Below, piece by piece: positions 9,998-19,170 of a stretch of 64,000 bases of DNA (its first letter is position 1; each line of letters starts with the position of its first letter). Location of the stretch: positions 2,914,001 to 2,978,000 of the forward strand of contig NZ_CP126446.1 of the NCBI RefSeq assembly GCF_030166655.1, in the 5' to 3' direction. Position numbers and translations under genes: made by a program. The DNA comes from Pontibacillus chungwhensis (GTDB lineage: Bacteria; Bacillota; Bacilli; Bacillales; BH030062). The notes under the pieces are model-generated. The model saw only the letters and a list, made by a program, of their open reading frames with translations, was not told the origin of the DNA and ran no database searches.

Positions 9998-11038
9998 TTA
10001 ATCCATGCTTCTAGACGCCACATTTGGCTGAGATCTGAAATGATGAATGTATTCTAACGATTTCCCTGTTCCAATAGCCACACAGTCCAGTGGGTCTTCA
10101 GCGACGAAGACAGGCATTTTCGTTTCATCACTAATGACGGTATCAATATTTTTCAATAAAGCTCCGCCACCTGTTAACACAATACCACGATCCATAATAT
10201 CAGCCGAAAGCTCCGGCGGCGTTTTCTCGAGGGTATTCTTTACAGCATCTACAATTTGATCAACCGTGTCTTTAAGAGAACCAGCAATCTCTTCTGCTGT
10301 AATGGTAATCGTCTTTGGAAGACCCGTTACAAGGTCGCGTCCTCTAATATCTAATTCTTCATTTTCAGAAGGTTTCCCTGCTGTACCAATTTCCATTTTC
10401 AGCGTCTCAGCAGAGCGTTCCCCAATCATAAGATTGTATTGTTTGCGAATGTACTGAATAATAGAATCGTCCATTTCATCACCGGCTACACGAATCGATT
10501 GGCTCGTTACAATCCCTCCAAGAGAGATAATCGCGACCTCAGTCGTTCCCCCACCAATGTCTACAACCATACTACCAGTCGGCTCCCACACTGGCAAACC
10601 AGCTCCGATCGCAGCAGCGAATGGCTCTGCAATTGGAAACGCATCTTTAGCTCCCGCTTGTTTCGTAGCATCAATAACTGCCCGTTCTTCCACCATCGTA
10701 ATACCAGAAGGAACACAGACCATGACATTCGGTTTTCTGGCAAATGATGAACGATTCTTCTGCGCTTGTTTGATGTAATACTTCATCATCGCTGCTGTTG
10801 TATCATAATCAGCAATGACCCCATCCTTCATGGGACGGATAACCGAGATGTTCGCAGGCGTTCTGCCGACCATGTTTTTAGCAGAGCTACCTACAGCCTG
10901 AATTTCTCCTGAACCCATATTCTTTGCAACAACAGAAGGCTCTCTCACGACAACCCCTTTACCTTTCAAGAAAACAAGCGTATTTGCTGTACCTAAATCA
11001 ATCCCTAAATCTTGTGAAAAACCAAATCCAACCACCAT
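9998..11038 (-). CDS. mreB: Rod shape-determining protein MreB
   Basis: Bacterial actin that organises lateral wall synthesis. The phosphate 1 motif [19 protein letters not shown] is at residues 10-28, phosphate 2 [12 protein letters not shown] near 160, and the adenosine motif [11 protein letters not shown] near 290. 346 residues, typical. The start ATG follows AAAGGAAG. First gene of mreBCD-minCD. Promoter-like sequence lies in the 300 bases upstream, which contain no gene. Confidence 0.97.
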   Translation of the reverse strand: MVVGFGFSQDLGIDLGTANTLVFLKGKGVVVREPSVVAKNMGSGEIQAVGSSAKNMVGRTPANISVIRPMKDGVIADYDTTAAMMKYYIKQAQKNRSSFARKPNVMVCVPSGITMVEERAVIDATKQAGAKDAFPIAEPFAAAIGAGLPVWEPTGSMVVDIGGGTTEVAIISLGGIVTSQSIRVAGDEMDDSIIQYIRKQYNLMIGERSAETLKMEIGTAGKPSENEELDIRGRDLVTGLPKTITITAEEIAGSLKDTVDQIVDAVKNTLEKTPPELSADIMDRGIVLTGGGALLKNIDTVISDETKMPVFVAEDPLDCVAIGTGKSLEYIHHFRSQPNVASRSMD

Positions 11039-11340
11039 ACATCTTCCTTTCTATGACCAGATCGCGAACGTACTTAGTCGTTTCTTTATTCTTATTATGT
11101 AATGTTAGTCTTTATTTTCGTTCCCTCATTTCCATCAAAAGGAACTTCATTTTTTATCAAGTGAACAAGCGCCAAACGGAAGTCTTACAAAACTTCACGC
11201 CTGGCGCTTGATGACATTGGGTTTCTTTTCAATTATACGAAAAAAAAGTAGAAATAGATAGTAGTAATCGGGTCATTTTTTAAGGAATAGTCTGATTGAA
11301 TGAGTGAAGGTGGAGGCTTGAACTGAATATAAGCGAACGT
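11039..11340. other. Gene-free mreB upstream region with compound hairpin
   Basis: The 302 bases between radC and mreB hold no credible ORF. They contain an inverted repeat, CAAGCGCCA at 11166-11174 and TGGCGCTTG at 11202-11210, with an inner pair GAAGT/ACTTC at 11179-11183 and 11192-11196. No clear U run follows on either strand, so it may be a processing site or a small dispersed repeat rather than a terminator. CATAAT-like -10 sequences near 11095-11100 could drive mreB. Confidence 0.5.
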
Positions 11341-12030
11341 TTACAAATAACCTTTTTCTTTAAGCGAGACATATTTATGGTCACCAATGACAAGATGATC
11401 AAGGACTTCAATCCCTAACATCTTTCCGCACTCAATCAGTCGACGGGTCACTTGGATATCTTCTTGTGAGGGCGATGGATCTCCTGAGGGATGATTGTGG
11501 GCACATATAATAGAGGCCGCAGAACGTTTGACAGCTTCCTTGAACACCTCGCGAGGATGCACGATCGAGGCGTTTAAACTACCAATGAAAATCGTTTGTC
11601 GATGAACGACTTGATTTTTCGTATTTAAAAAAAGGACCACAAAGTGCTCCTGCTTTAAATCCTGCATCTCTTCCATGACATAATCAGCACCGTCTTCCGG
11701 GCTCCTTATGGTGTATCGTTCCGATGGCTTGTGAAAGTGAATGCGCTTCCCGACCTCAAGGGCAGCTAGAACATTCACAGCTTTCGCGTCTCCAATTCCT
11801 TTAATCGCTGTTAATTCTTCAATCGTTGCATCTTTCAACAACATTAATCCTTCAAAATGAACGAGAAGCCTTTGAGAAAGAGACATCACCGATTCATTTT
11901 TGGTACCTGTTCCTAACAAAATCGCCAGGAGTTCCTGGTTGGACAATTGACGTGCCCCCAATCGAATCAGACGCTCTCTTGGTCGATCCTCCTGGGGGAC
12001 CTGCTTAATAAATACAGGCGCTTCTGGCAC
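11341..12030 (-). CDS. radC: RadC family JAB-domain protein
   Basis: A 229-residue member of the RadC (UPF0758, YsxA) family. A helix-hairpin-helix-like N-terminal region (about 15-100, LTAIKGIGDAKAV) is followed by a JAMM/MPN domain with the metal motif CAHNHPSGDPSPSQED. The name reflects an old DNA-repair assignment; the real substrate is not established. The start is a GTG behind GGAGGCGTTGAT. It lies between maf and mreB, as in B. subtilis. Confidence 0.93.
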   Translation of the reverse strand: MPEAPVFIKQVPQEDRPRERLIRLGARQLSNQELLAILLGTGTKNESVMSLSQRLLVHFEGLMLLKDATIEELTAIKGIGDAKAVNVLAALEVGKRIHFHKPSERYTIRSPEDGADYVMEEMQDLKQEHFVVLFLNTKNQVVHRQTIFIGSLNASIVHPREVFKEAVKRSAASIICAHNHPSGDPSPSQEDIQVTRRLIECGKMLGIEVLDHLVIGDHKYVSLKEKGYL

Positions 12031-12048
12031 ATCAACGCCTCCTTTCGC

Positions 12049-12651
12049 TTAATTCCCTGTTTGATCATTCTTGACTTCAGGCAGTAAAGGATAGACGCCA
12101 TAAGCTTGCAGGGAGCGAACGACACGCGATAAAGGTAAACCAACGACATTGTTGTAATCGCCTTTGATTCCTTTCACAAGTGTAGCCCCGTACGTTTGAA
12201 TACCATAGCCACCCGCTTTATCGAAAGGATCACCTGTTTCGATATAATACTCCATTTCATCCTTTGTTAAAGGCCAGAATTCAACCGTCGTCTTCTCTAC
12301 AATAAACGATTCTTGTTCAGAAGATCGCAGCATAACACCTGTATACACTTCATGTTGCGCCCCACTCAACATAGAGAGCATTTCGTATGCTTCTTCTGCT
12401 GTTTTCGGCTTACCAAGAACCTTTCCTTCAAAGCTCACGATCGTATCCGCACTCAGAATAACCTCGTTATGTTCTTCAAGGTTGACCGTACGATTCTTGA
12501 GCTCTGCGAGTGCTTGGACATACGCGCGTGGATTGTAGAAAGGTAAGCTCGATTCATCAGCGTCCTGCTTTCTCGTTTTAAAGGGGATATGAACTTGTTC
12601 TAATAATTCTTTTCTTCTTGGAGAAGAAGAAGCTAAAATAAGTTGTGACAT
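12049..12651 (-). CDS. maf: Maf nucleoside triphosphate pyrophosphatase
   Basis: Hydrolyses dTTP/UTP and modified pyrimidine triphosphates to monophosphates; overexpression in B. subtilis blocks septum formation. The signature LILASSSPRRKELLEQ opens the protein, and SADTIVSFEGKVLGKPKTAEEA and DKAGGYGIQTYGA complete the active site. I choose the third ATG (MSQLILASS) because the preceding AAGGATG gives proper spacing, yielding 200 residues. It overlaps the control region of radC with an 18-base gap. Confidence 0.95.
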   Translation of the reverse strand: MSQLILASSSPRRKELLEQVHIPFKTRKQDADESSLPFYNPRAYVQALAELKNRTVNLEEHNEVILSADTIVSFEGKVLGKPKTAEEAYEMLSMLSGAQHEVYTGVMLRSSEQESFIVEKTTVEFWPLTKDEMEYYIETGDPFDKAGGYGIQTYGATLVKGIKGDYNNVVGLPLSRVVRSLQAYGVYPLLPEVKNDQTGN

Positions 12652-12822
12652 ATACATCATCCTTTTCTAGTTGTAATCGATTCAGGGTATTATGATCATA
12701 CCGTTTCTTTCCTCCTTACGCAAAAGGGTGAAAGCAATGATTACATTCTTTACTGTATTTTAATATTTGAGTTTAAGCTTACAAAAATGTAAATTCCCCT
12801 ATCTTCCATGATCGGAAAATGG

Positions 12823-12853
12823 GAAAAAGCAAGCCCAACAGCTTGCCCTTCCC
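12823..12853 (-). terminator. Intrinsic terminator after LysM-GH18 gene
   Basis: Minus-strand hairpin of AGGGCAAGC and GCTTGC halves with a short loop, followed by a U-rich stretch. It separates the hydrolase gene from maf. The 170 bases between here and maf contain no ORF. Confidence 0.7.
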
Positions 12854-12854
12854 T

Positions 12855-14183
12855 TTATTTCAAAACGTTAAACTCCGATCGTAACAATGTTTCGCTTTGG
12901 CGAATACTAAAATCCAACTGCCAGGCTCCCATTCCACCTAACCGGTAGCCCCGAACAAGCTCAAACTTCGCGAGTAAGCTTCTAGGGTCCTCAAACCACA
13001 CCTCATGAGTACGCCCTGCTTCATCCTTATACCGAAACCACGGAGCTTCTGATTGTTCATCATAATGGATGCTACTTTCATGCTGAATATACTTACTAAT
13101 CGCATGTTGCACAGAATAAGCTTTCCCTTTTACCCCTTCCTTGCTAACCACCCAATCATAGGCATACATCGGAATACCAAGCATTAATTTCTCCCGTGGA
13201 ACCACGGAGGTTGCAAAGTCCAACGTCTTCTTTATTTCTTGAATGGGAGCGATCGGTCCAGAAGCACCACCAAGCCAGTGCCAATTGTAGGTCATCAGGA
13301 ACAGGCTATCTGCGTACCTTCCGAGCGTCTTGTAATCATAAGCAGCAGCGTAGGATGGTGATCTGCTCCCACTCATCGGAGGTACCGCAATATGCACCTC
13401 CATGTTATGAGGATGCAAGCGCTCACCCACTTGTTTTATAAAAGACGAGAACAGACTGCGGTCTTCCGGACGAAGTCCTTCAAAGTCGATAACAACCCCT
13501 TTATAATCGTGTCGGTCCAATACCATATAGAGGTTTTCAATCAACTTTTTTCGCTTATTTTCGTTCGCCATTAGATCATGAGCAAGCTCCGGATCAAAAC
13601 CACTTCCACTTAAGTTCGTTAGCGTCGCGAATGGAGAAATCCCCTTTCTCCACGCCTCTGCAACACTATTATTTAAAGGAAGGGAGGATAAAGTCCCGTC
13701 CTGATTCGGATTATAGCTGAATAGATAGATCGTTGTTAAATACCTGCCAAGAGCACTCATCATTTCATCATTATACCCCTGGTCTTTTGGAATAAAGTAC
13801 GCCCCCACTTTTACGTTCGTTTTCTCTTTTTGCGGAATTTGAAGGGTATCCCCCGTTAGGATTAAAGAAGAATGAAGACCGTTCAGTTCCATAAGCTCAT
13901 CTATAGGAATCTGATGACGCTTAGCAATTTTATATAAAGAATCACCCGGTTGCACCATATAGGACTGACCAGGTATTAAAATGGACTGACCTTGTACAAG
14001 CTTACGTTCGCCAGGCATGCCATTCAGTTTCGCAAGCTGATCAGCCGTAACGTTATACCTATCCCCTATTTTATAGAGGGAATCCCCTTTTTGAGTAATA
14101 TGAATAACTTCTGCTTTCATATGACCTCCGAACAAAAACAAACTGATACATAAAAGCACCCCCGTACAGATGGATCGATTCAT
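12855..14183 (-). CDS. LysM-GH18 spore cortex/peptidoglycan hydrolase-like protein
   Basis: 442 residues. A signal peptide (about 1-24, VLLCISLFLFGGHMKA) is followed by two LysM domains (about 26-70 and 73-117, each with GDSLYKI) that bind peptidoglycan, then a glycoside hydrolase family 18 domain (about 123-435). The catalytic motif is GVVIDFEGLRPED, which fits the DxxDxE-like pattern of the YaaH/SleL cortical fragment lytic enzyme group. The architecture suggests N-acetylglucosaminidase action on spore cortex during germination. It lies between maf and spoIIB, where B. subtilis has no such gene. Substrate is inferred from family only. Confidence 0.85.
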   Translation of the reverse strand: MNRSICTGVLLCISLFLFGGHMKAEVIHITQKGDSLYKIGDRYNVTADQLAKLNGMPGERKLVQGQSILIPGQSYMVQPGDSLYKIAKRHQIPIDELMELNGLHSSLILTGDTLQIPQKEKTNVKVGAYFIPKDQGYNDEMMSALGRYLTTIYLFSYNPNQDGTLSSLPLNNSVAEAWRKGISPFATLTNLSGSGFDPELAHDLMANENKRKKLIENLYMVLDRHDYKGVVIDFEGLRPEDRSLFSSFIKQVGERLHPHNMEVHIAVPPMSGSRSPSYAAAYDYKTLGRYADSLFLMTYNWHWLGGASGPIAPIQEIKKTLDFATSVVPREKLMLGIPMYAYDWVVSKEGVKGKAYSVQHAISKYIQHESSIHYDEQSEAPWFRYKDEAGRTHEVWFEDPRSLLAKFELVRGYRLGGMGAWQLDFSIRQSETLLRSEFNVLK

Positions 14184-14288
14184 CGTGTGTCCTCCTTTAT
14201 GGAATACCTATAGGATGTCTAGGAGGAGTAGGTATTTATGCACTGTGTCCCTTCGAAGTTGAGAGAATATCCCCGTTCTTCTTCTTAC

Positions 14289-14318
14289 AAAAAAGATGCT
14301 CCCCATAAGGAAAGCATC
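14289..14318 (-). terminator. Intrinsic terminator after spoIIB
   Basis: Minus-strand hairpin GATGCT/AGCATC with a loop of about 12 bases, followed by six U. The 70 bases on toward the hydrolase gene would then contain that gene's own promoter. Confidence 0.7.
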
Positions 14319-14325
14319 TGCTATG

Positions 14326-15342
14326 CTACTTCATATATTGTTCGTAAGCATACCATATGGACAGCATACTCGTTTGCATATTCCATAATCCTTGCGTGCT
14401 TTTGTTTTGCTGAAACGTTTCTGCTGCCTTGCCAAACTGATTAAACCCTTCCTGAATAGGAGCCGTTCGCTCTGATGCCTCATTAGGTATGGCTTGTTTC
14501 CAAGCCTTTACCTTAGATGTTACGTCTGAAACAGCGCCTCCTCCTGTGTCCATTAAGGATGTAGTGATAGGAAGGATCCCTTTCCATGACTCCATACCCG
14601 AATGGATCCACTTTCCTTCGGCTTGCGCGACTTTACGTTCCCCACTTGCGACGTGCCATTCCTTCACAAACGTCTCAAACCCCTGATCTTTCAAATAGGT
14701 CGCAATCTTCTCCCCGTTCTCCTTTGAGGACGCAACGCCTGCGAATAAATAAAACTGACCATCTCTCGGCCAAATAAATCCTTCAAGACCCTTATCAGAG
14801 AGGTTCTGCGACCATGTCTTTGCTTTCTCCTCCGTCGAGAAAATTCCCGCCTGTACCACAAAAGCAGAGACGTCAGGGAAAGCAATGGCCTGAGCGGTTC
14901 CGCCTGCAGCGGTTCCTTCCCCATTTTGAGCGGCACCAGTCTGAAGAGCAGGCATGGCAGGTTGAGCATTGTCTGCTGTACCATCGATCCCCCCGAAGAT
15001 ACGGATCATAATAAAACCAATCACTGTTCCAACCAGAATAGCTGAGGCAGCCGCTATGAGTAATTGTTTCATTTCAGATGGCAGCGAGAACGATCGTTTC
15101 TTAGATGGATAGCTCCGCTCAATGACCGGAATTTCTTCTTCGTCCTCATCTTCCCCTGTTTGTTTCTTCTTCTCTTGCTCCTCCATCCATTCTTCTATAG
15201 CAGATGCCTGCTCTTCTTTTGCGACGAACAGCTCATCTTTTACTTTCTGGGCTTTTACCTTCTTCTCTTTTCCTTCATGGTCTCGTTCAAGATAGGTATC
15301 CTCTCCATTAATGCGAACGGAGATCTTATTGTGCTTGTCCAC
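14326..15342 (-). CDS. spoIIB: Stage II sporulation protein B (SPOR domain)
   Basis: SpoIIB promotes septal peptidoglycan thinning and engulfment at the asymmetric septum. The 338-residue protein has a charged cytosolic N-terminus (about 1-105), one transmembrane helix (about 108-128, LLIAAASAILVGTVIGFIMI), a linker, and a SPOR domain (about 172-245, FVVQAGIFSTEEKAKTW and YLFAGVASSKENGEKIA) that binds denuded glycan. Same length and architecture as B. subtilis SpoIIB, and the same position next to the prepilin peptidase (comC) region and maf. Sequence similarity in this family is low, so position matters. Confidence 0.85.
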   Translation of the reverse strand: MDKHNKISVRINGEDTYLERDHEGKEKKVKAQKVKDELFVAKEEQASAIEEWMEEQEKKKQTGEDEDEEEIPVIERSYPSKKRSFSLPSEMKQLLIAAASAILVGTVIGFIMIRIFGGIDGTADNAQPAMPALQTGAAQNGEGTAAGGTAQAIAFPDVSAFVVQAGIFSTEEKAKTWSQNLSDKGLEGFIWPRDGQFYLFAGVASSKENGEKIATYLKDQGFETFVKEWHVASGERKVAQAEGKWIHSGMESWKGILPITTSLMDTGGGAVSDVTSKVKAWKQAIPNEASERTAPIQEGFNQFGKAAETFQQNKSTQGLWNMQTSMLSIWYAYEQYMK

Positions 15343-15458
15343 ATGCTCCCCTCATTTCTCTACTAGTTTGTTCCAATCTATCACAGCGTCAGAGAAAAGA
15401 AAGGCGAGTTGTGTCAGGTGGGGTTCTTGTCTTTTCGATAAATTCTTTCAAAAAGAAC

Positions 15459-15490
15459 AAAAAAAGCCACCCTTTCTTAAAAAGGGTGAC
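15459..15490 (-). terminator. Intrinsic terminator after pilO
   Basis: Minus-strand hairpin CACCCTTT/AAAGGGTG with a five-base loop followed by U residues, starting right at the pilO stop codon. It ends the pilA-pilD-pilM-pilN-pilO transcript. Confidence 0.8.
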
Positions 15491-16260
15491 TACGGTGTGT
15501 CTGAATTTTCTTCGCTGGTAAGATCACCGTCTCCTTCAAAAGGCGACTCCTTCTGTGAAGGTTCTGGATAATGATACTGAGGCAATTCATCCTGCAAATC
15601 CCTTAAATCAGGCTCATAAAAGGCTGAGAATGTAACGAGGAAGGAGATTTGATCCGCTCCCTCTTCCATGCCTTCTGGCTGAAATTCGATTTCATCGAAA
15701 CTGATTAAACGCGGAATACGCTCTAACTCCTCAAGAAAAAGCGTCAAATCACTGAAAGTCTTCGCCATAACCGTAACCTGATACGTGAGCGCATTCACTG
15801 AAGGCATAACTGGAGGGGCTTCCCTTTCTACTTCTTCTGTTTGCTCTTCCCCTTCAGCTGTTTCATCAGGTGTCTCACTCGCTGAATCATCCGTATTCTC
15901 CTCTTCCTCTACAACTGCTTCAATTTCCTGATCGCCATTTAAGCTGACCGATTCAATAAACGTTCCTGACACATTTTCAGCTCGCTCCATGGCTAAGATT
16001 ACCTGGTCTTGTACAGGGAGAACAGGAAGCTTCTGCTGCAGTTCTCGTGATGTTTGTAGCGTAAGGTCCTGCTGCTCCATTTCCTGGTCAGCAAGAGAGT
16101 TAAGAATTCTTTCTTCATTCTCTAGGGAAGTCTCTACCCGCTCAACCTCTTCTAACGCCGGGTCCACATAGAGGGAGTGAACACCCCAGTACACTCCGAG
16201 ACATAATATAACAAGGATGACTACAACGATCGTATGTATCCGGGTCCACTCAATCCTCAT
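15490..16260 (-). CDS. pilO: Type IV pilus assembly protein PilO-like
   Basis: 256 residues from the chosen ATG (MRIEWTRIHTIVVV), nine bases after GGGGG; longer in-frame starts would overlap pilN further. One transmembrane helix at about 9-29, a coiled coil to about 75, then an alpha/beta domain (about 85-215, LTYQVTVMAKTFSDLTLFLE) of PilO ferredoxin-like type, interrupted by an acidic insert (about 120-150). The tail is acidic. PilO forms the alignment complex with PilN and PilM connecting the cytosolic motor to the envelope. It overlaps pilN by 11 bases. Assignment rests on size, topology and context. Confidence 0.8.
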   Translation of the reverse strand: MRIEWTRIHTIVVVILVILCLGVYWGVHSLYVDPALEEVERVETSLENEERILNSLADQEMEQQDLTLQTSRELQQKLPVLPVQDQVILAMERAENVSGTFIESVSLNGDQEIEAVVEEEENTDDSASETPDETAEGEEQTEEVEREAPPVMPSVNALTYQVTVMAKTFSDLTLFLEELERIPRLISFDEIEFQPEGMEEGADQISFLVTFSAFYEPDLRDLQDELPQYHYPEPSQKESPFEGDGDLTSEENSDTP

Positions 16261-16834
16261 CTTCACGATCCCCCTCTTCCCAAAGATCTTTATCAAGTGT
16301 CACTTCATATTCTGCTACATACCTTGGTCTGTATTGAGTAGGATCTAAATCTTCTTCGAGCACATTTGACGTAATTTGTTGAACCGAAACATCAGATACG
16401 TAATCTTCGTCTATTAAACGATTGGTGTAGGCCGCCACATCCTGAAAATCGTCAAAGCGAACATAAAGAAGGAGTGACTGCGGGCGAACGTATACGTATC
16501 GCTCAAAGAACCCCCGCTCAGGAAGCAAGGAAACCATGCGTTCAAGTAATGATACTGCAGGGAAGAGGTTGCTCTCTAACGCTTCAACCGATCGCTTCAG
16601 TTCACGACGATTCGTTTGAACCTCATCTTTCAGCGCTTCTTGATACTCCTGTTGCTGTACTCTCACCTGTTGAATTTGGCTATTTACATCTTCTACTTCA
16701 TCTAGTGCAGCCTGCTTGTCCATGTAAAGGAGAAGCCAGATCAAAAGAAGGGCAAGCAATGCGACAAGACCTAACAAATAAGGCACTACATTTTGTTTCT
16801 CTTTCTGTTCGAGTAAGTTAATTTCTACCTTCAT
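16250..16834 (-). CDS. pilN: Type IV pilus assembly protein PilN-like
   Basis: 194 residues. The short cytosolic N-terminus MKVEINLLEQKEKQ includes the INLL motif by which PilN binds PilM; a transmembrane helix spans about 18-38, followed by a coiled coil (about 42-85) and a ferredoxin-like domain (VYVRPQSLLLYVRFDDFQDVA). The C-terminus is acidic. It lies 33 bases after pilM and overlaps pilO, the conserved pilMNO order. Confidence 0.85.
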   Translation of the reverse strand: MKVEINLLEQKEKQNVVPYLLGLVALLALLLIWLLLYMDKQAALDEVEDVNSQIQQVRVQQQEYQEALKDEVQTNRRELKRSVEALESNLFPAVSLLERMVSLLPERGFFERYVYVRPQSLLLYVRFDDFQDVAAYTNRLIDEDYVSDVSVQQITSNVLEEDLDPTQYRPRYVAEYEVTLDKDLWEEGDREDED

Positions 16835-16867
16835 AACCCTTCGATCCCCCTCAAGACTTCCATCTTT

Positions 16868-17848
16868 CTATGGCTTCAATGCCAGGCCAACACTCTCTGC
16901 ATAGCGAAATGGAATGTCCTCATCCCTTTCAGCTGAATACTCACCCGGTTCAATCATTCTCACATCAAGATTAAAATGGATATGACACTTCTTGTACACA
17001 TCCTCTAGCCACGGAAAGTCACCTGATATTAATAGATTCGTAACAGCTGACTCCCCGTTTGTAACAGAGTAGCGATAGAAGTTCATGATCCGCTCTACTT
17101 CTCTCATTTGTTCATCTATGTAAGCATCCAATTCTTTCTCATTCCCCGTCCAGCGAACAGCATCATCATCCGTGTGAGGAACTTCCCAAAGCGATTCATC
17201 CAATCCACTCTTCATGTAGCGTGTAAAATGAGGATGATCGTCATGAAAGACCGTAATGACAACACCATCCATATTCCACTGAAGCGTTAAGAGATGATCT
17301 TCAGGACGCGCATAATCTAAATCGTAATATAGCCGGTACAAAGATAAAAATGTTAAATCCGCTACAGCTGGCTTTGTATTCGCTTCAAGGAGAGCTAACT
17401 CGAAGTCCCGGATTCTGGTTTCCGGATAAGCAAAAAGGAGCACTTCATTCATATTCACCTTCTCCTCTAACACCACATAGTCAAACACAGGCTCTTCAAA
17501 AGGAAGATGTAAAGATTCACCAAGTTGCATATATAAATAGCCCTTCACTTCATCGGCTGTTTTTAGATCATTGGGAATATGAAACGGTTTAATGATCACG
17601 GACGCATCGGGTACGCTAAAGTACACCTTCTTCTTCCGCCACTCTTTCTCTTCAGCGAGTTCTGCTATAACAGCATTTAAGGCTCTCTGGTCAATCACTT
17701 TCCCCTCTTCAATAATCCCACTTTCAAGATAGCGTTCCCCGTAATCCACTACACCGGAGAAATCCGGAGTCTCACATTCTATGTATCGGATGACATGGTC
17801 TTTAAATATAATGTTAACTCTCTCTTTCGATTTCTTAAAACCTAGCAT
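16868..17848 (-). CDS. pilM: Type IV pilus biogenesis protein PilM
   Basis: An actin-like cytosolic protein (326 residues) that binds PilN and the motor ATPases. The first strand region (VNIIFKDHVIRYIECETPD) and KVYFSVPDASVIIKPFHIP match the PilM/FtsA-like fold; the nucleotide-binding glycines are less obvious than in MreB. 22 bases after pilD. The identity is supported by the pilMNO arrangement; without context it would be a generic actin-fold protein. Confidence 0.85.
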   Translation of the reverse strand: MLGFKKSKERVNIIFKDHVIRYIECETPDFSGVVDYGERYLESGIIEEGKVIDQRALNAVIAELAEEKEWRKKKVYFSVPDASVIIKPFHIPNDLKTADEVKGYLYMQLGESLHLPFEEPVFDYVVLEEKVNMNEVLLFAYPETRIRDFELALLEANTKPAVADLTFLSLYRLYYDLDYARPEDHLLTLQWNMDGVVITVFHDDHPHFTRYMKSGLDESLWEVPHTDDDAVRWTGNEKELDAYIDEQMREVERIMNFYRYSVTNGESAVTNLLISGDFPWLEDVYKKCHIHFNLDVRMIEPGEYSAERDEDIPFRYAESVGLALKP

Positions 17849-17870
17849 AATAGGTCACCTGCCTTTATTC

Positions 17871-18623
17871 CTAGAATAATTGAAGATACCACTCAATGAT
17901 AGAGGAACCGAAGAAATAAGTCGTCAATGCCCCCAAAACAATATAAGGACCAAAGGGAACAGGCTTTTTCCGATCTATCTTCTTGAATAAAAGAAGCCCT
18001 CCGCTAATGATCGATCCGTACAAAGTAGATAAAAAGAATGCTAGAAGAACGCCCGGCAATCCAAGCACAATGCCAATAACGCCAAACAACTTCATATCTC
18101 CCCCGCCCATACCGCCTCGGCTGACTAAAATGATAATCATAGTTAAAAGGAAGCCAGTTAATCCACCAGCAATCGGGTTCCACCATGGCTCTAGTGGAGA
18201 GATGATTCGTCCTATGATAAGGAGCGGTAGGAAAAAGAGTAGGATGTTGTTTGAAATGAGCATATAATTGAGATCCGTTACCGTAATAATGACGAGAAGA
18301 GATGAGAAGAGCAGAGCGACAATTAGTTCTGTTGAGAAACCAAAACGTATGAAGCTGTATGCATACAAAAACCCCGTAGCCGCTTCGACTATCGGGTAGA
18401 GGGGGGATATTTTTGTTTTGCAGTTGCGGCATTTACCTTTCAAATATGTATATGATAAGACTGGTACTAAATCATACCAAGCTAATTTATTTTTACAGTA
18501 CTGACAAATTGAGCGCGATTGGTCAAACATTTGTTTTTTAGGTACTCTTAGACCTACCACGTTAAAAAAAGATCCTATAATAAGACCTAATAGCAAAAAG
18601 TATATTATAAATAAAACATCCAT
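17871..18623 (-). CDS. pilD: Prepilin peptidase / N-methyltransferase (PilD/ComC)
   Basis: A membrane aspartyl protease that removes type IV prepilin leaders and methylates the new N-terminus. 250 residues with about seven membrane segments. The N-terminal domain carries two CxxC pairs (SICQYC and GKCRNC) for zinc; the peptidase aspartates are in TDLNYMLI and GMGGGDMKLFG. In B. subtilis the single prepilin peptidase ComC lies at this chromosomal position and processes competence pseudopilins; this enzyme may serve both the pilin here and any ComG proteins elsewhere. The start is the ATG of MDVLFIIY. Confidence 0.93.
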   Translation of the reverse strand: MDVLFIIYFLLLGLIIGSFFNVVGLRVPKKQMFDQSRSICQYCKNKLAWYDLVPVLSYTYLKGKCRNCKTKISPLYPIVEAATGFLYAYSFIRFGFSTELIVALLFSSLLVIITVTDLNYMLISNNILLFFLPLLIIGRIISPLEPWWNPIAGGLTGFLLTMIIILVSRGGMGGGDMKLFGVIGIVLGLPGVLLAFFLSTLYGSIISGGLLLFKKIDRKKPVPFGPYIVLGALTTYFFGSSIIEWYLQLF

Positions 18624-18649
18624 CAACGCATCCCCAATATATGTAAGTT

Positions 18650-18674
18650 ATAGATCCCTCAGCGAGGGATCTAT
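18650..18674 (-). promoter_or_regulatory. Hairpin between pilin and prepilin peptidase genes
   Basis: A perfect 10-bp stem (ATAGATCCCT/AGGGATCTAT) with a 5-base loop, lying 14 bases after the pilin stop. No U run follows on the minus strand, so it is more likely a stabilising or processing structure that keeps the abundant pilin mRNA apart from the less needed pilD-pilMNO message, or a leaky terminator. Confidence 0.6.
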
Positions 18675-18687
18675 GTTATCAATCATA

Positions 18688-19125
18688 TTAATTTCCTGAA
18701 GATGTAACATCACCTACACTACCTCTATCTAATGAAGACACATCTCCACTAACAGTATACTTTTCACTAGACACCGTTACTGTGTAAGTCGTTTCTCCAG
18801 TAGAAGCTCCATCAGCATCCGTAGCTGTAGAAGGCGTAACGCTGCCTGTAAAGCCTTCCCTATTCTCTAAATAACCTGCAGTAGCAAGTTCTTCTAAAGT
18901 TTTTTCAGTGTCCACTCCTTCAGATGTCTCCATCAGACGATAAGCTTCTACAGCTTGTTCAGCAGTCCTAATCACTGCATCCTTCTTGCTATTCTCAACA
19001 ACATTCGCAATACTAGGAATCGCAATCGCCGCAATAATCCCTAAAATAACAATAACAGCAAGTAGTTCAACAAGTGTGAAACCTTTCTCATCTTTGTTCA
19101 TCAATTGACGAAACTTCTTTAACAT
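18688..19125 (-). CDS. pilA: Major type IV pilin (prepilin)
   Basis: 145 residues with a class III (type IVa) prepilin signature: a 15-residue charged leader ending in KDEKG, cleavage before Phe16, Glu at mature position 5 (FTLVE) and a hydrophobic helix (LLAVIVILGIIAAIAIPSIANV). The mature domain is small, acidic and has no cysteines. Its position after pilBTC and before the peptidase, its own leader RNA and a following hairpin all suggest it is the major structural subunit. The ribosome binding site is GGGGAGA. No minor pilin is seen in the window. Confidence 0.92.
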   Translation of the reverse strand: MLKKFRQLMNKDEKGFTLVELLAVIVILGIIAAIAIPSIANVVENSKKDAVIRTAEQAVEAYRLMETSEGVDTEKTLEELATAGYLENREGFTGSVTPSTATDADGASTGETTYTVTVSSEKYTVSGDVSSLDRGSVGDVTSSGN

Positions 19126-19170
19126 GAGTTTGTTCTCCCCTTTTTCTATAAGAATAATTATGACACCATC

